This document shows, piece after piece, positions 1-11,819 of a stretch of DNA of 64,000 bases. The notes beneath the pieces are model-generated. The model had not been told where the DNA came from. It ran no database searches and was given only the letters and a program-made list of their open reading frames with translations. Made by a program: the position numbers and the translations under genes. Source of the stretch: Callaeas wilsoni (taxonomy: Eukaryota; Chordata; Aves; Passeriformes; Callaeidae); contig VWPU01011885.1 in the NCBI GenBank assembly GCA_013398955.1, forward strand, positions 1 to 64,000. Direction: 5' to 3'. How positions within the stretch are numbered: the first letter of the stretch is position 1; every line of letters starts with the position of its first letter.

Positions 1-34
1 CCGGCCCTGCCCGGCCCTGCCCTCGGTGGCCGCC
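1..34 (+). promoter_or_regulatory. THAP5: GC-rich 5' leader of THAP5 with Kozak context
   Basis: Only 34 bases precede the start codon. They are almost pure G/C and contain two direct copies of the ten-base unit ccggccctgc. The ATG lies in gccgccATGc, a strong Kozak context. GC and CpG richness continue into the first few hundred bases of intron 1, which suggests the edge of a CpG-island promoter. In mammals THAP5 shares a head-to-head promoter with DNAJB9; whether that holds here cannot be seen because the window starts too late. Confidence 0.6.
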
Positions 35-117
35 ATGCCGCGGTACTGCGCCGCCACTCGCTGCAAGAACCGCGGCGGCCAGAGCGCCAAGGACCAGCGC
101 AAGCTCAGCTTCTACCC
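35..117 (+). CDS. THAP5: THAP5 coding exon 1 (start of THAP zinc finger)
   Basis: Encodes residues 1-28, beginning MPRYCAATRCKN, the typical start of a THAP domain. Cys5 and Cys10 are the first two ligands of the C2CH zinc site, and the later KLSFYP segment is also characteristic. The exon ends after CC of a proline codon, directly before the strong donor gtgagt at 118, giving a phase 2 junction. Exon 2 supplies the A that completes Pro28. The start is the first ATG, has good Kozak context, and matches the fixed MPRYCAA beginning of vertebrate THAP5. The exon is too short to stand out by ORF length and is recognised from the protein family. Confidence 0.93.
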
Positions 118-3100
118 GTGAGTGGCCGCGGAGCGGGGCAGGGTCTGGGTGAGCGCTGGCCGTGGGGGTCGTAGTGAGCTCCACCGCGGAAGTAAATGGC
201 CGAGAGACTCAATGCTGGTGGTCGCCTTGGAACCCCGCCTGGTCCCAGGAGGCCGGAGGGAAACAACGCTGACACCCCTGGGGGAAGAGAAGCTGTAGGG
301 AATAAAGAGTGGACAGCTGGGACGGAATCACACACGCTGTTCCTCGCACAACACGGACGGAACTCGGGGGAGGGGGTGGTGATACGGCAGCGTCCAGGGA
401 TTCTGGGATGGGTGAAGAGCAAGGAGATTCGATTAAAAAATAAAATTTGCACTTCTGTCTCTGTTTCGCTGCTGCCTATATGGAAGGCATGTTGCAGCAG
501 GGCAGGCAGTAGTGGAAGCTTTGAGTTTATAGTGAAGTGTATGACAGTTTATATGCCAGGCGAAAGGCCTGGAAGAGTAAAGAGTAAGCAAGTAAACATA
601 TATTGATTCCTTGAAATTAAACTTTCTCACTAGAATTACTACTTTTCCTGCGCTGTAAACAGAGGCATTGCTGGTTGTTTGGAAGCAGCTGCGGTAGCTG
701 GAACTTAGCTAGCTCGGTTTCTTAAAAACAGATTATGGTGGCTGCATTGTACTGTCCAGACACTGCATGGAGCAGGGGCCATCCCAGGCCCGCAGTAACG
801 TCTGTCGCTTCCCAGGATGGTGAGTTATAAACAGTATTGCACAATCCTGAGAGAAGCACAGTGCAGGTAACTAAATATTAATGGATTTGTGTAGAATAAT
901 AGTATGGATATTAATAGTATGGATAGGATTGGTTTGTCAACAGCAGCAATTGAAGAAAAAATTTAAAAATAAATTTCACAATGAGCCTCAAAATCTGTTT
1001 TGGTAAAATTTATACCTCAAACTAAGTTTTCTTTCAGTTTCTGAGTAGTCATAGTTATTCCAAGATCAGGAAGGCTATGTAGGAAGACCCACAGGAAGAC
1101 TGCTTTGAAAGAAATTTTATTTTAGATTGAAGGAAAGCTTATTTCCCTGGCACATTTCTAATATGGAATGCATCATAAAACAATCATGAAAATAATTTCT
1201 TTTCCCTTATGCTCTGAGTGAGAGTGCCACATGGGTAATCAAAACCAGTTTGAGCACTGAGACATGTTTATATTCAAATGTATGGCATCAGTATGGAGAT
1301 GGTTGCCAAAACATAGCTGTTTTATCTAGCCTTTGAGTCCTGCTGCATTCTGAGTTTCATGCTCCTGTAGAAAGGGTGCTGAGATTTGATTTATAGATTT
1401 TTCTTGCTCTATATTAGCGACTACTACTGACATGAATTGCAAGTTTTATTCCCTTGCCTCTTACCACCACTGAAGAAGTTCTCTGCTGCTCTGTGGTTGG
1501 GGTCTGAGCCCCTTCCAAACCTTTTATCACCTAATCTCAACTGGCTTAGCTGCCCTTCTTTGTTTTATTTCTTCACTTCTCTGACTTGTGTAGTGATGTT
1601 AGGTGCTAAATAAATTCTGTCCACTTCCTCTTTCCATTTCCCGTTTTTCTGGTGTCTTGTTTACACCAGACAACAGACTGTCTTGATGAGTAAGGGGGTG
1701 TTAAAGCATGAGCAGATTTTAGCAGAGTTGCCTTCAAGCTAAAATAATAACTTTCACTATCAGACTGTTGTCTCTTGCTACAGATTATTTTGTTTTCCAT
1801 CTGAAGCTGGCTGAGTCTGGGTAGGGCTGTGGGTCCTGTGTTGTGAGGGTAACTGCAGTGGGAGTAAGTGTTCTCAAGGCCTTCTTGGAGAGGGTGTGAT
1901 TGGCGACATGACCTTCAATGAAAGGAAGCCATCGTCTTCCTGAGAGACTGTTTTGCACCTCCGTAGTAACAGCCAGGCTAAGCTGGGTTACTCCAGGAGC
2001 ATGCTCTGTCATACATGCAATGCTGCCATTGGGTGTACACGATCTAAGCAGACATGATTTGAAAAGCCTGAACCTCTAACTTGTCCTTCAGAGGTTATTG
2101 TGTTCTTACCAGCATTATTCCTTGCATTCCTGCAGATACTGAGAGCTGGATGCATCAAAAGCTTGCTCTGTTTCCTTGGTAATTTGAAGACTTACGTGGC
2201 AACAAATTCAAAAGATTGGGGAAGGGGTAAAGCCATGCACCCTTATGCTGTGAATTTCAGCTGTCTTTCTCTCAAAATCACCTGAGTTTGCAGTTTTAGA
2301 ACACAGGGCATGCGTAAGAGTCATTGCTATGTGTGGCTTTTGGAGGAAACCTGCAGCTTCAGGGATTTGAGGGTGGGATCACAAAAGCAGAGATTTATTT
2401 TTTGTAATTATTATTGCTCATGATTCTCAGGAATATTGTTTTCTGAACAGTAGTCACTTAACAGTGCTCAGAATTCAACTTGCAGTTTTTGTATCATATG
2501 TGGTTATATGCTAGAGTTAAAATAAAGTTGATATGCACCAGAGAAACATAGAAGCACATTTCAAATACCCTGATAACTGTCTGAGAAGAGGTGAGAGACA
2601 AGAGTGGTCTGAATGTTCATGTTCCCGTTACCATCACTTCTTGACTGTGCATGCATCATAATAAGCCTTTAATTTCCCTTTAATTTGTGTGTTGCAATTC
2701 ATTAAATAAATTACATATCTTCACACACCTTCCTTTTAATTTAGTTCTCTTTCTGTTGTAATTTGTCTGACCATTTCCATGTATTTTCAAAATCAGGGTT
2801 TTTTTCTATGAAGGCATATACTCATCATTTTCCTTTCCAGATAGGTTAGATGATTGAAAAGTTAATTCTAAATCGTAAAATATGATGTGGACTCCTAACA
2901 TTGTGAGAAAGCTTAACAGCTGAAACACAAAATATAGAAACGCTTTACATCTGCATGCATTTATTTGTTGAACAAAATTTAAATCCTATATTGGAAATAT
3001 TCACATTGCCAAATTATCTGATAATCCAAAGAAGGACATGTATCAGGAGGTACTCTGTTAAAAGAGAAAATACTAGTTGTGTCTAGAAAGACAAATAAGC

Positions 3101-3516
3101 CCTAGAAATACTATTAATAAAATGAGGGCAGTCTTAACTTCCTTTAAATGATGTCTCAGTATTTCATCTCCTTTCAGCAGAACTGCTTTCTGAGCAAGTG
3201 TTGTAGGATCAAACCTTTCGAAACATCTGGTCCGTGGATTCTGAAACTCTTGGCTAGCAGAAATCAGAAATTCTGCTTCTGAACTCCAGAGCAAATACCC
3301 AACTAGAAATAATTCGGATAATGATTGGATTAATATGTACATGACATCTAGATTAGCATTTAATACTTAAAATTTTTGAAAAAAGATTATTTTCATCTTT
3401 CTAAGGGAAGGCTACCTTCTAACAATGAGATATTCTTATTTAAAACAAAGAAAGAGATCAATAACAGCGGTGTTTTTGTGTATGTTCTTGTTTGTTTTTT
3501 CAACTGCTTTAAAAAG
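118..3516 (+). other. THAP5 intron 1
   Basis: Intron of about 3.4 kb with donor gtgagt and an acceptor ending in aaaaag. The first 300 bases are GC- and CpG-rich; the rest is AT-rich unique sequence. I see no exon, RNA gene or recognisable transposon. A small imperfect tandem of agtatggata lies near 900-925. The acceptor is weak: its polypyrimidine run is separated from the AG by a stretch of A. Confidence 0.85.
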
Positions 3517-3706
3517 ATTTCCACTTCATGATAAAGAGAGACTTGAGAAATGGTTGCGGAATATGAAGCGAGATTCATGGACTCCAAGTAAGCACCAGCT
3601 CCTGTGCAGTGATCATTTTACCCCCGATTCCCTGGATGTGCGATGGGGCATACGCTACTTGAAACACACTGCTGTGCCAACTATCTTCTCTTCCCCAGAT
3701 GATGAG
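3517..3706 (+). CDS. THAP5: THAP5 coding exon 2 (rest of THAP domain)
   Basis: Encodes the end of Pro28 and residues 29-91. It reads FPLHDKERLEKW, then KRDSW, LCSDHF and AVPTIF. LCSDHF supplies the third Cys and the His of the C2CH zinc site, and AVPTIF is the conserved motif closing the THAP fold, so the DNA-binding domain spans roughly residues 1-85. The 5' edge follows an AG and supplies the A finishing the codon begun in exon 1. The 3' edge ends GAT GAT GAG before donor gtaatc (phase 0). An open frame continues upstream to an in-frame ATG at 3425, but those residues do not resemble THAP5 and are intron read-through. Both splice sites look weak. At 190 nt the exon is not a multiple of three, so skipping it would break the frame. 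Confidence 0.93.
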
Positions 3707-5999
3707 GTAATCTATTTCTATCTTTTTTTTTGTTTTGTAGTATGAAGCTAACCAACTATTGATGTAATACAGATTTTCTAATTATCTCTAAGATAATCAT
3801 ATTTTATTTAAAAAATAGAATTCCTATCCATCAAAACAGTTTGTTAGCAGGACTGACACAAAACAGGTATGTGATTCCATAATGTAAAGGAAGAACAACT
3901 TTTCCTAATATGAGTGGAGGTTCAATATCTTTTTTTAACTGGAAATTATGGAAGTATTTACTACAGAAAACTTTAAATTTTTTATGAGAATATTATGATT
4001 CTAAACTTTTTCCTATGCAATTACTCTTAATATTTTAATGTTCTTTTAAAGTCTTTTATTAACCATACAGAAATACTGGCTTTGGAATATATTAGTTTCA
4101 AACTACACATTTCTCTTTCCTGTCCCCAGCCTTTAACCTAAGAGCTCAGGACTGTAGGCTGCCAAAGGTGACCTACAAAGACTAGTCCATCTTGTCTTTC
4201 ACAGGCTTATGCTATTGGTTACATAAAAGTACTGTGCTACACAGGCACCTATTCTTGATCAAACCTATGCTAATTGTCTTCTAGCATGTAATTATCTTCC
4301 ACTGGATCATCATGTTGGAGGTGGGACAAACAGAAGGACTAATTTAAGGCTAGATTGGCGAAACTGAAATATGTGGCTAATTAATTTTACAAAACAATTT
4401 CTTTTTAGTCATGCAGTACTCTGTCTTCTTGGACATCTGCAACTGTTGTCTAGACTTTTGAGTCTGTGGACTGAAAAGTAATCTTGATAAACCTCTCAAA
4501 TACAAAACCAGAAAATCTTGCAAGTTGTGGCAGTAGTAATTTAGCAAGAAGTATCTTTCCTTTAACCCCCCCCCCGCCCTGGTTCAATATATCACTCACA
4601 TTCCTGTGCTGCTGTTGTAACAGGGAGCTGTAGATTTGGAACTGGACTTTGCTGCCCCGTGCTTCTGTGCAGTTACAGATAAGCTGGGTGTTTTGACCCT
4701 AAAGAAGAGTTTTCTTTTACCCACCTCTTCATTCTCTCTTGATTTGCATGTGACCATAGACCGATCATAGTACACCTACAAAGGTGGACAGTAGAGTTAC
4801 AAAGGTAACAAACTTTTTATGCAGTTGTGTTACCAAGAACATACCAGTGGCTTCTCTAAATTATTTTGGCATCAACAATATATGTGTGAGAAATCCCAGA
4901 TAGATGATTCTCGTTTGGAAAAGTAATATTCTATGCTTTTTTTTAATATATTCATCATTTTACTGCTATCAAAGGAAAAGAGATGCCAGTGCTTCATATC
5001 TGTGATACTGTGAACTTGCTTTCCTGGGTTCTCACTTCTCTCTCTGGCATTACTTTCTTCTCACTGCACTTTTCTAAACGTCAAGTCATATGCTTTTAGT
5101 GCCCACCTCAGCAAATCAACAATATATTTTGACTTGACCTCTGGTTCTCTTACTTGCCACAAACCTTAATTTTCTACGTAGACTGAGTATTCAGAAAGAT
5201 ACGGAAAAGAGTTCTTATTTTGGGGAAAAATTTCTGGTTAGTGTGTCTCTGACTTAATGTAGAGGAACAAGAAGCTGAGGCCTCAACCTGCCTGTGGAAA
5301 CTGAGAGCAAAGAATTGCAGTATTTGCATATTGCTCACCACCACCTTGCTTTATGCATTACTGAGCAAGTGAAGGATGTCTTCCCAGAAATGCTTAATGA
5401 TTCTCCATAAAACATTTCATTCTGTTTCTTCTTCTAAATAAAGAATGTTTGTGGCTCAAGAGTAGTGACAGTTGCCAGCGTTTCAGTATCAGTAACCATG
5501 CTACATTAGCTTGCAATGATTTTTATTTGAAGATTGACCTACAAGTGGGAGAGTGGGGACTGATAGACAAGGAAATTTTTCAATGGAAGTAAGAGTCTTC
5601 CTTTAAGCAACTATCCTGAGGCTTGTTTTAGTGCATTTCCTTCAACTTTAATGGCAGTTCTGCTAGGTGAGGATTTGGGGAACATTTATCTAAGGTATTT
5701 TGTAAGAGATTTGTCTAGTTAAAATACATAGTCTTAAGAAAGTCTTTTTCAGCTGCAGATAGGATGAGGAAAGTGAAATGCTTCATTTTCACAAAATCCC
5801 TAAGATTGACATGATGTTAAGTGTTGTCTTTGAAAAAGTAAAGGTAACCAAATGAATGCTGTTTCTGTGTAAGTTTTCCAGTCCTTTTAAGACTGAAGTT
5901 TCATATAAAAGTGAATCACAAGATTAGTGTACTTAGAATACTTCAGACTACATACATATTTTTAGGAACATACACTTTGAAATTGTCTTTTTCATCGTA

Positions 6000-6200
6000 A
6001 TACGTTTTTTCAGCCTGGCCTCTTTTTTTGCGGGTTTTTCCTTTCTTTTTCCCCTTTTCCTATTTTTTGTTGGTTTGGTTTTTTGAGGGTATGTTTTTGG
6101 GTTGGTTTTTTTTTTATTTTGATTGGTTGGTTGGTTTGGGGTTTTTTGTTTGTTTTGTTATGTTTTGTTTTGGTTGGTTGCTTTAGTTGGGGTTTTTGCC
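6000..6200. repeat. G/T-rich low-complexity tract
   Basis: About 200 bases dominated by T runs mixed with G, with units such as gttttt and ggttggttggttt. It lies in THAP5 intron 2. Its composition is the complement of the A/C-rich tract 600-800 bases downstream. Confidence 0.85.
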
Positions 6201-6814
6201 TGGCCTGTATTTAATTAGAAAAGTTAAAATTGCTTATTTTTCTGTTTCTTTGTTCTGTGTGGTTTTTTGTTTTGTCTTTTAATTCCCGGGCTAAATATGT
6301 ACACAGTTTTACATGAGTACAAATTCTTCAAATTGGTCTTTTCAGAATCAGATCTACTAGAAAAAAATAAGACGCCCACTCTTTTTGTATTTTTGTTTCA
6401 CTGACTGACATACCTAAAAGCTCATTTGTATATTGATCTTAAATGTAATCATGTGATGATGTAGTTTATGTGAAGGAAGGGAAAAGAAAGTATCTAAAAA
6501 AGGATAAGCTTGAAACTGTCTTTCAATATCAACTTCTGTTTAAAGTCCTGTTAACATTATATTTTTGTGTTAAGATTTCTGTCTGTCGAAAAAAAAGTTT
6601 TTATAAATTGTAAAGTTTAGTTGTCAGACTTGAATTGCTGGTTTACAATCATCTTTAATGCAAGAACGTTGTACTGTGTACGTTTAATATACATATATTT
6701 AATACAATGTTTCAGATGGTAGTAGAAGATGCTAGCTAGTCTTTGTGTAACCATTTCTCTTCAAGTGCATTTAAAATTACTGTATCTTGTGTAAAACAGT
6801 CCAAATTCCCTAGA

Positions 6815-6955
6815 GTTTGAAAAAAAAACCACAATAAAACAAATAAACCCAAACCACAATCAGAAAAAACAAACAAACAAAAAAACCCCAAAAAAACAAA
6901 AAACAAACCAAAAAAAACCCCAAAAACAAAACAAAAAAAAACCAAAAAAACCCAC
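6815..6955. repeat. A/C-rich low-complexity tract
   Basis: About 140 bases of A runs broken by C, with units such as aaacaaac and aaaacccc, inside THAP5 intron 2. It lies in inverted relation to the G/T-rich tract near 6000-6200, so the two could pair in the pre-mRNA. The open frame on the minus strand here (F/V/L/G-rich) is a product of composition and not a gene. Confidence 0.85.
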
Positions 6956-7194
6956 CACTATTATTTCCTTCAGAGCTTTAAAATAGTATTTCAACATTTG
7001 GGACCTGAAGCAAAGTTGCAGAAGATGCTTACCTGAACTCTTGGGCCTCTGATGTAATTTTTAAATAATGCTCATCTAAGCTAGTCCTTACGCAGTACTA
7101 TGCTATGAAATGAGATATGCCTAATTTTTTTATGTTCAGTGATTTTCGTGTTATGAGCTGATGATTTTCTTTTTATTATTTTTTTCTCCTCCAG

Positions 7195-8133
7195 GAAAAA
7201 GATTCTTCTCAGAACAGTCAACAACAGGTACAGAAGGAAGACCAGGAAGAAACAAATGTAGTGTCAGAAAAAGCATCTGTACCACTTGAACCTTGTACAC
7301 CAAAGAAAAATGCTGTAATTGCACAAAATGTAGAGGAGAAAGCAGAAGTAGTTTGCTCAACTGCATTGAGCAAACCTTTAAAAATTCAAAACCTTCAGCT
7401 TCCAAATGAAGGTGGCTTTCAGGCAGACAGTTTCATTCTTGATAGTTCATCTAAGCAGTATGTACATCAGCCTAATCCTGTTTTAATGGCAGCAGCAGTC
7501 CAGAGCATGGAAGTTACCGGTGTTCATACTTCTGTTGAGGATTCAGGAGGTTGTACAGCTGCAGTACTGCAATTTACAGACCCTGACTACTTGAATTCAT
7601 CTCTGAAACTGAACAGTGCTTTAGGGTCGGTTACTGACTATGCAATTGAAAATTCTCTTCCTCACATGGTCTGTTCTGGTGAAGTTCAGGCAAGTGAAGA
7701 TGCAGTTTTACTGAGCACACTCACACAAACTATTGAACAGTTCAGTGGAAGTGAAGAGTCTGTCATTGCTATTATTATGCCAGCTGAGAGTCCAGAAGAG
7801 CCTGAAAGAGTAAATAGTTCTTTCCTGCCTGTTAAGGAAGAGTTTCTTGACACAGAGGAGACAGAAGTGATTGAATATGATGGAAATGAAATACTGCAGA
7901 CCGAACATTCGTACTGCAGACAAGACATAGACAGAGATCACCTTTGGCAAAAAATTTCAAAACTCCACTCTAAGATAACTTTACTTGAAATGCAGGAGGT
8001 AAAAACTTTGGGGAGACTCAGGTCCTTGGAAGCTCTTATTAGACAATTGAAGCAAGAAAACCTGCTTTCTGAAGACAAGCTGAAGATGGTAGAAAACTAC
8101 TTTACAACGCTTGAAGTGACTATGATACAGTAA
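7195..8133 (+). CDS. THAP5: THAP5 coding exon 3 (linker, HCF-1 motif, coiled coil, stop)
   Basis: Encodes residues 92-403 and the TAA stop. The joined product is 403 aa, close to the roughly 395 aa of human THAP5. Residues 92-325 are an acidic, Ser/Thr-rich linker of low conservation. ESVIAI and a run of acidic residues precede EHSY at 328-331, which fits the [DE]HxY HCF-1-binding motif. Then come CRQD and a leucine-rich helix (about 340-395; KISKLHSKITLLE, LRSLEALIRQLKQEN) typical of a THAP coiled coil, and the end EVTMIQ. THAP5 is a nuclear DNA-binding protein, reported in human cells as a cell-cycle repressor and a substrate of the Omi/HtrA2 protease; that role is inferred here from homology. 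No stop or frameshift is seen in any exon, so the gene looks functional. Frames on the opposite strand are shadows. Confidence 0.95.
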   Translation, partial: EKDSSQNSQQQVQKEDQEETNVVSEKASVPLEPCTPKKNAVIAQNVEEKAEVVCSTALSKPLKIQNLQLPNEGGFQADSFILDSSSKQYVHQPNPVLMAAAVQSMEVTGVHTSVEDSGGCTAAVLQFTDPDYLNSSLKLNSALGSVTDYAIENSLPHMVCSGEVQASEDAVLLSTLTQTIEQFSGSEESVIAIIMPAESPEEPERVNSSFLPVKEEFLDTEETEVIEYDGNEILQTEHSYCRQDIDRDHLWQKISKLHSKITLLEMQEVKTLGRLRSLEALIRQLKQENLLSEDKLKMVENYFTTLEVTMIQ

Positions 8134-8330
8134 AGGCTTTCAATTGATGGTTCTAAAATATCCTTATAGCGTCTTTGTACTTTTGGACAAATGAACTTTT
8201 TTTCCAGTCATGGTGTTTTAAACAGCTAATGCAAATTGTGTGAATAGCAAATACTCTTTAAAATGTTACATCAACCGAAACTAAGTGGAAGAATGTTGTC
8301 TGTAAAACATGACTGTCAAGTAAGATTAAA
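8134..8330 (+). other. THAP5: THAP5 proximal 3' UTR with possible poly(A) signal
   Basis: AT-rich sequence after the stop. The first plausible poly(A) hexamer is ATTAAA at 8325-8330, followed by an A run. Another ATTAAA lies at 8581. No AATAAA was noticed nearby, so the true 3' end may be further down. Confidence 0.4.
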
Positions 8331-10196
8331 AAAAAAAGTGAATCGGGCAAAGTTTTCTTAAGTGTGTGAATCAAGTCAGTAAAAGATAATTTAACCCTTT
8401 CTTAGCTGCAGGCTTCTCTGAAACGTGCAATTCCTGCATTTGAGACTGCAGTAGAATGGACAGAATAAGCATATAGGATGAACAATTACATATATGCATT
8501 GTCCAGTGAGGGCACAATTGCTGTTTAGTTTTCTGTTCATCTACCATTTGTTCTGATAGTTTTTTGTATGCTTTGATCTTATTAAAATTGTTTCTGCATA
8601 AAAGGTGTTTTCTTTCATTTGTTTCTAGAAACAAAAATTCTCCTAAGAATATTGTTCCAGTGGACAGGCCGATCTCTTTTTTTTTTTTAATGATGCAGCT
8701 GAAGTGGAAAGCAATCATGTTTTTGCTAGTTAGTAAACGGGAAAGTTCTATTTAGTGAGTGCTGTCTGCATTGATCCTCTTACAGCCTATAGCTGAGTAA
8801 TGCATATACCTTAATAATACACTGAAGAAAACAATGTTCTGCAGAGCAGGTTGCTAGTGAAAGTAGCAGAATTTTACTTTGCAAGAAACAGAATTACAGA
8901 ACTAGAAAATTACTCTCCTTTCCTGATTTTATTAACTATTTCTAGTGCATGGGTTATCACTACAGTAGAGAGATAGTATAATTCATTTTGAGGGAAATTA
9001 ATTTGCTTAAATACTTTCTGCTTATTGTGTCAGTGTGCCACCCTTTGTATCTAGTTTGCTGTACCCTCTAGTACAGTGAAAAAGTCCTACATCATCTGGA
9101 CCTTGACTAGACATCATAGCTGTGCTAAGTGCTCCTTGTTACACCCCTTCCAGCTGAACTATTCTAGTATGTTATATTCTACAACAATTACATTACTTGA
9201 GGATGTGTTTTTCTTTATTCAAAATGGTGTCATTCCCACCACCACAAGTTCAGTCTAGGACTGGAGCAAATGGGTTCCTTCTCAATGTAACTCATATTCT
9301 CTTTTACGCACTTTCTAAACTTTTGGTAATCTTTTCATAAGGAATTGAGAATCAGTTCACACCAGCTACAAAGTTGGCCTCCAACTCGATAATAAGTTAC
9401 AAACAAATTTCAGGAAATTTTTGCGGCTTGGAATATCTTGAAGTGCAGAAGTTGGGCTGCTAAAGCACAGTCCTGTAGGAGGCTAGTCTGCATTAGTAAA
9501 AACTGGATTAAGTTTGCTTTGTCCTTCAACTCAACGTCTTTCAGACTTTAAGCACAGGCTGTGCTTGGTAAAATTGCTAAAGGACATAAAGGTCGCTTAT
9601 AATATGGTGAGTTATTTACCATGTCTCTGATCCACTCATTTTGCTCTTCCTAGAACAAGAGAACATTCCTGTTCTACCTTGTGTGCTGTGAAATCACAAG
9701 AGGTGTCCTGTATCCTGTAGAAACATTGCTGCCATATCTGATCCAGTCTTGTGAACATTGTCCAGGTGGCCTCTCTGAACTGCACATTTTGTAATGTTTT
9801 ACAAAGTAAGAGATCTTTAAAAGTGATTTACAAAATGCTATATGAAATTGCTAAATGATTTGGCAACTTCAGTAGTTTCATGAGTGTACTGCAAATCCTC
9901 TGCTAATGCTGTATATTTTAAGACTGACAACCCATTTCAAAAGTTCACTGTAGTCCTTGAATGGCAGTGAGAGTTCAGACATGGCAAAAGAGTTGCAATA
10001 CTATAAGCTGTTGTCTTAGCAAAGCTCTATTCGCCCCAAAAATGTGGGTTCATGGGATTTGCCTTGCCGATATATTTTAGCTTTTACTAAGAGTTTACAG
10101 TATTAAAATTGAGACTATTGTTTGTGGCATAGATTTCTTTAAATGGGGGGGGGTAAGCTCAATTTTCCTTTTTTTTATGGAGTGTCTTGGGACTTA
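8331..10196. other. Intergenic or distal 3' UTR, no gene seen
   Basis: AT-rich unique sequence. Short open frames on both strands have no recognisable protein features. Part of the left side may be an extended THAP5 3' UTR. There is a run of G at 10145-10153. Confidence 0.5.
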
Positions 10197-10770
10197 TGTG
10201 GGTTGACTTTGGCTGGATGCCAGGTGCCCACGAAGCTGCTCTATCCCAGCTGGATGAGGGAGAGAAAACAAGATGGAAAACAACTCCTGGGTTGAGATAA
10301 GGCAGTTTACTAAAGCAAAAGCAAAAGTTTGCACACACACACAAGCAAAGAGAAAGAAAAAGAGGGGTTAATTCTCTACTTCATGTTGGCAATGACATTC
10401 AGCCACTTCCCGGCAAGCAGCGCTTCAGCATGCTTAGCGGTTGCTCCAAAAGGCAAATATTGTAAATAACAATTCCCCCTCTTCCTCTTCCTTCCCTTAG
10501 CTTTTGTATCTGAGCTGACACCATATGGTATGGAATATCCTTTTCATCTACATGGGTCAGCTGTCCTGGTTGTGTCCCCTCCCAGGATGTTGCCCACCTC
10601 TGGCCAGGAAAATGGGGAGGCAGCACTGCTGCTCTGCCATTGCTGCTCAGCTGCAGCCAAAAGACTGGTGTGTTATCAGCACCTTTCCAGCTACCAGTGC
10701 ACGGCACAGCACTGTGAGTACTGCCATGGGGAAATGAACTCTGTCTCAGTCCTAGATTATAGCAGAAAAA
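10197..10770 (-). mobile_element. ERVL-type solo LTR, old copy
   Basis: The left edge reads tgtgggttgac, the inverted 3' end of a bird ERVL LTR, followed by ggctggatgccaggtgccca and ttgagataaggcagtt. The same order of blocks (agatAAGGCAG; gcggttgctcc; cttagcttttgtatctgagctgac; tatggaatatcc; cagctaccagtgca) recurs in the copy at 47766-48339, so the two are relatives. No internal retroviral genes flank it. CpG sites present in the other copy are mostly lost, so this one is older. The right edge is approximate and no target duplication was found. Confidence 0.8.
10331..10343. repeat. Short (CA)n microsatellite inside LTR
   Basis: The run gcacacacacacaagc sits where the related LTR at 47766-48339 has gcgcgcgcgagc. 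This suggests it arose by CpG decay and not by slippage alone. Confidence 0.7.
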
Positions 10771-11819
10771 CTCAATAACTCTACAAGCCCCTCACCAGGT
10801 CTACAAATTTCCCTTCAGAGTGTGTTTTGGACCAATGGGCCCAAGGTGGATGTATTCATTTAAAAATATTTAGCATTATAGTTGGCTGTTGCTGCTGACA
10901 GGAAGATGTCTGGGTCCTTTGCCTCGATTATATGCTAACCCTGAATTATGTGGGCTAATTATTACAAGGAAGGAGAAATAGCACGTTGAGAATCAACAAA
11001 CCCTTCTGAATTAGATGCTACATGTGCAGTGTGCTTTCAGTGTTTCTTAATCATAAACTGAAGCCCTGCACACACAGAGTTTTATTTCCCTAAACTCTAC
11101 ATGCACTTGTGCTATCTATTACTCCTTAAGATCCAGTGGAAACGGCTTCTGTACAGTTGCAGCCCTGCTTCCAAATAGTGCGCTGAATCATCATCATTCC
11201 TTCTGTAATGTATCGGGCTTATCTTGATCCAAGTCAAATGTGCACATTTATCTTTTCAACAGCTTTTCATTTGCATCAATTTTTTAAAAAATCTTTTGAC
11301 TTTCCATTTCCACTGATGTAACTAATTACTTCAACAGTACATATTTAACAGATGTCATCTGTTTTCTTAAGTCACCTCTTGAATTGTTCAGCTCTGTCCA
11401 CTGGCTACTGTAGGAATTTGACATTTGCTTTCTCCTGGGTCTTTATTTAAATTCCACCAGTTTTATTAAACTTACCTACAAGCAGTGGAGTTCCATCTGG
11501 AATAAACTGGTGCCTATTTCCTGTGATTTTCCATCTTCTGAATTTATCACTCTCATTCTGTGAAATTTCTCTCTCATTCTGAATGCAGGGACAGCTACAG
11601 GGGATTTTTTATTCCTCTCAGACTAACAAGTATCCAGGGTTTTTGTGCTCTTTTGTGCTTTTTTGCATCAGTGGTGCAAATATTGACTGCACTCTTGCAT
11701 GCATCGCAAGCATTCCTTAGAAGTCTGTCTGGATCTCTCATTCAATGTCTTTGATCTTTTCCCTCTCTTTTTACCACACTGAATTTGTAATTATTCCACT
11801 TAAACCACTTGCCACTTAA
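10771..11819. other. Intergenic spacer
   Basis: AT-rich unique sequence between two LTR pieces. I see no gene, RNA or clear repeat in it. Confidence 0.5.

Larger units (their letters stand above)
3707..7194 (+). other. THAP5 intron 2
   Basis: Intron of about 3.5 kb with the less usual donor gtaatc and a good acceptor (pyrimidine-rich, ending ctccag). It contains a run of ten C at 4566-4575, a G/T-rich low-complexity tract at about 6000-6200 and an A/C-rich tract at about 6815-6955. The rest is AT-rich with no recognised exon or transposon. Confidence 0.85.

Noticed and set aside
3425..3516. Upstream extension of the THAP5 exon 2 frame to an ATG
   Set aside because: The added residues are hydrophobic and unlike THAP5, whereas splicing at 3517 restores the conserved FYP-FPLHD junction with exon 1.
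6736..6945. Minus-strand frame rich in F, V, L and G
   Set aside because: It is a product of the A/C-rich low-complexity tract.
7686..7950. Two minus-strand open frames opposite THAP5 exon 3
   Set aside because: They are antisense shadows of a conserved coding exon.
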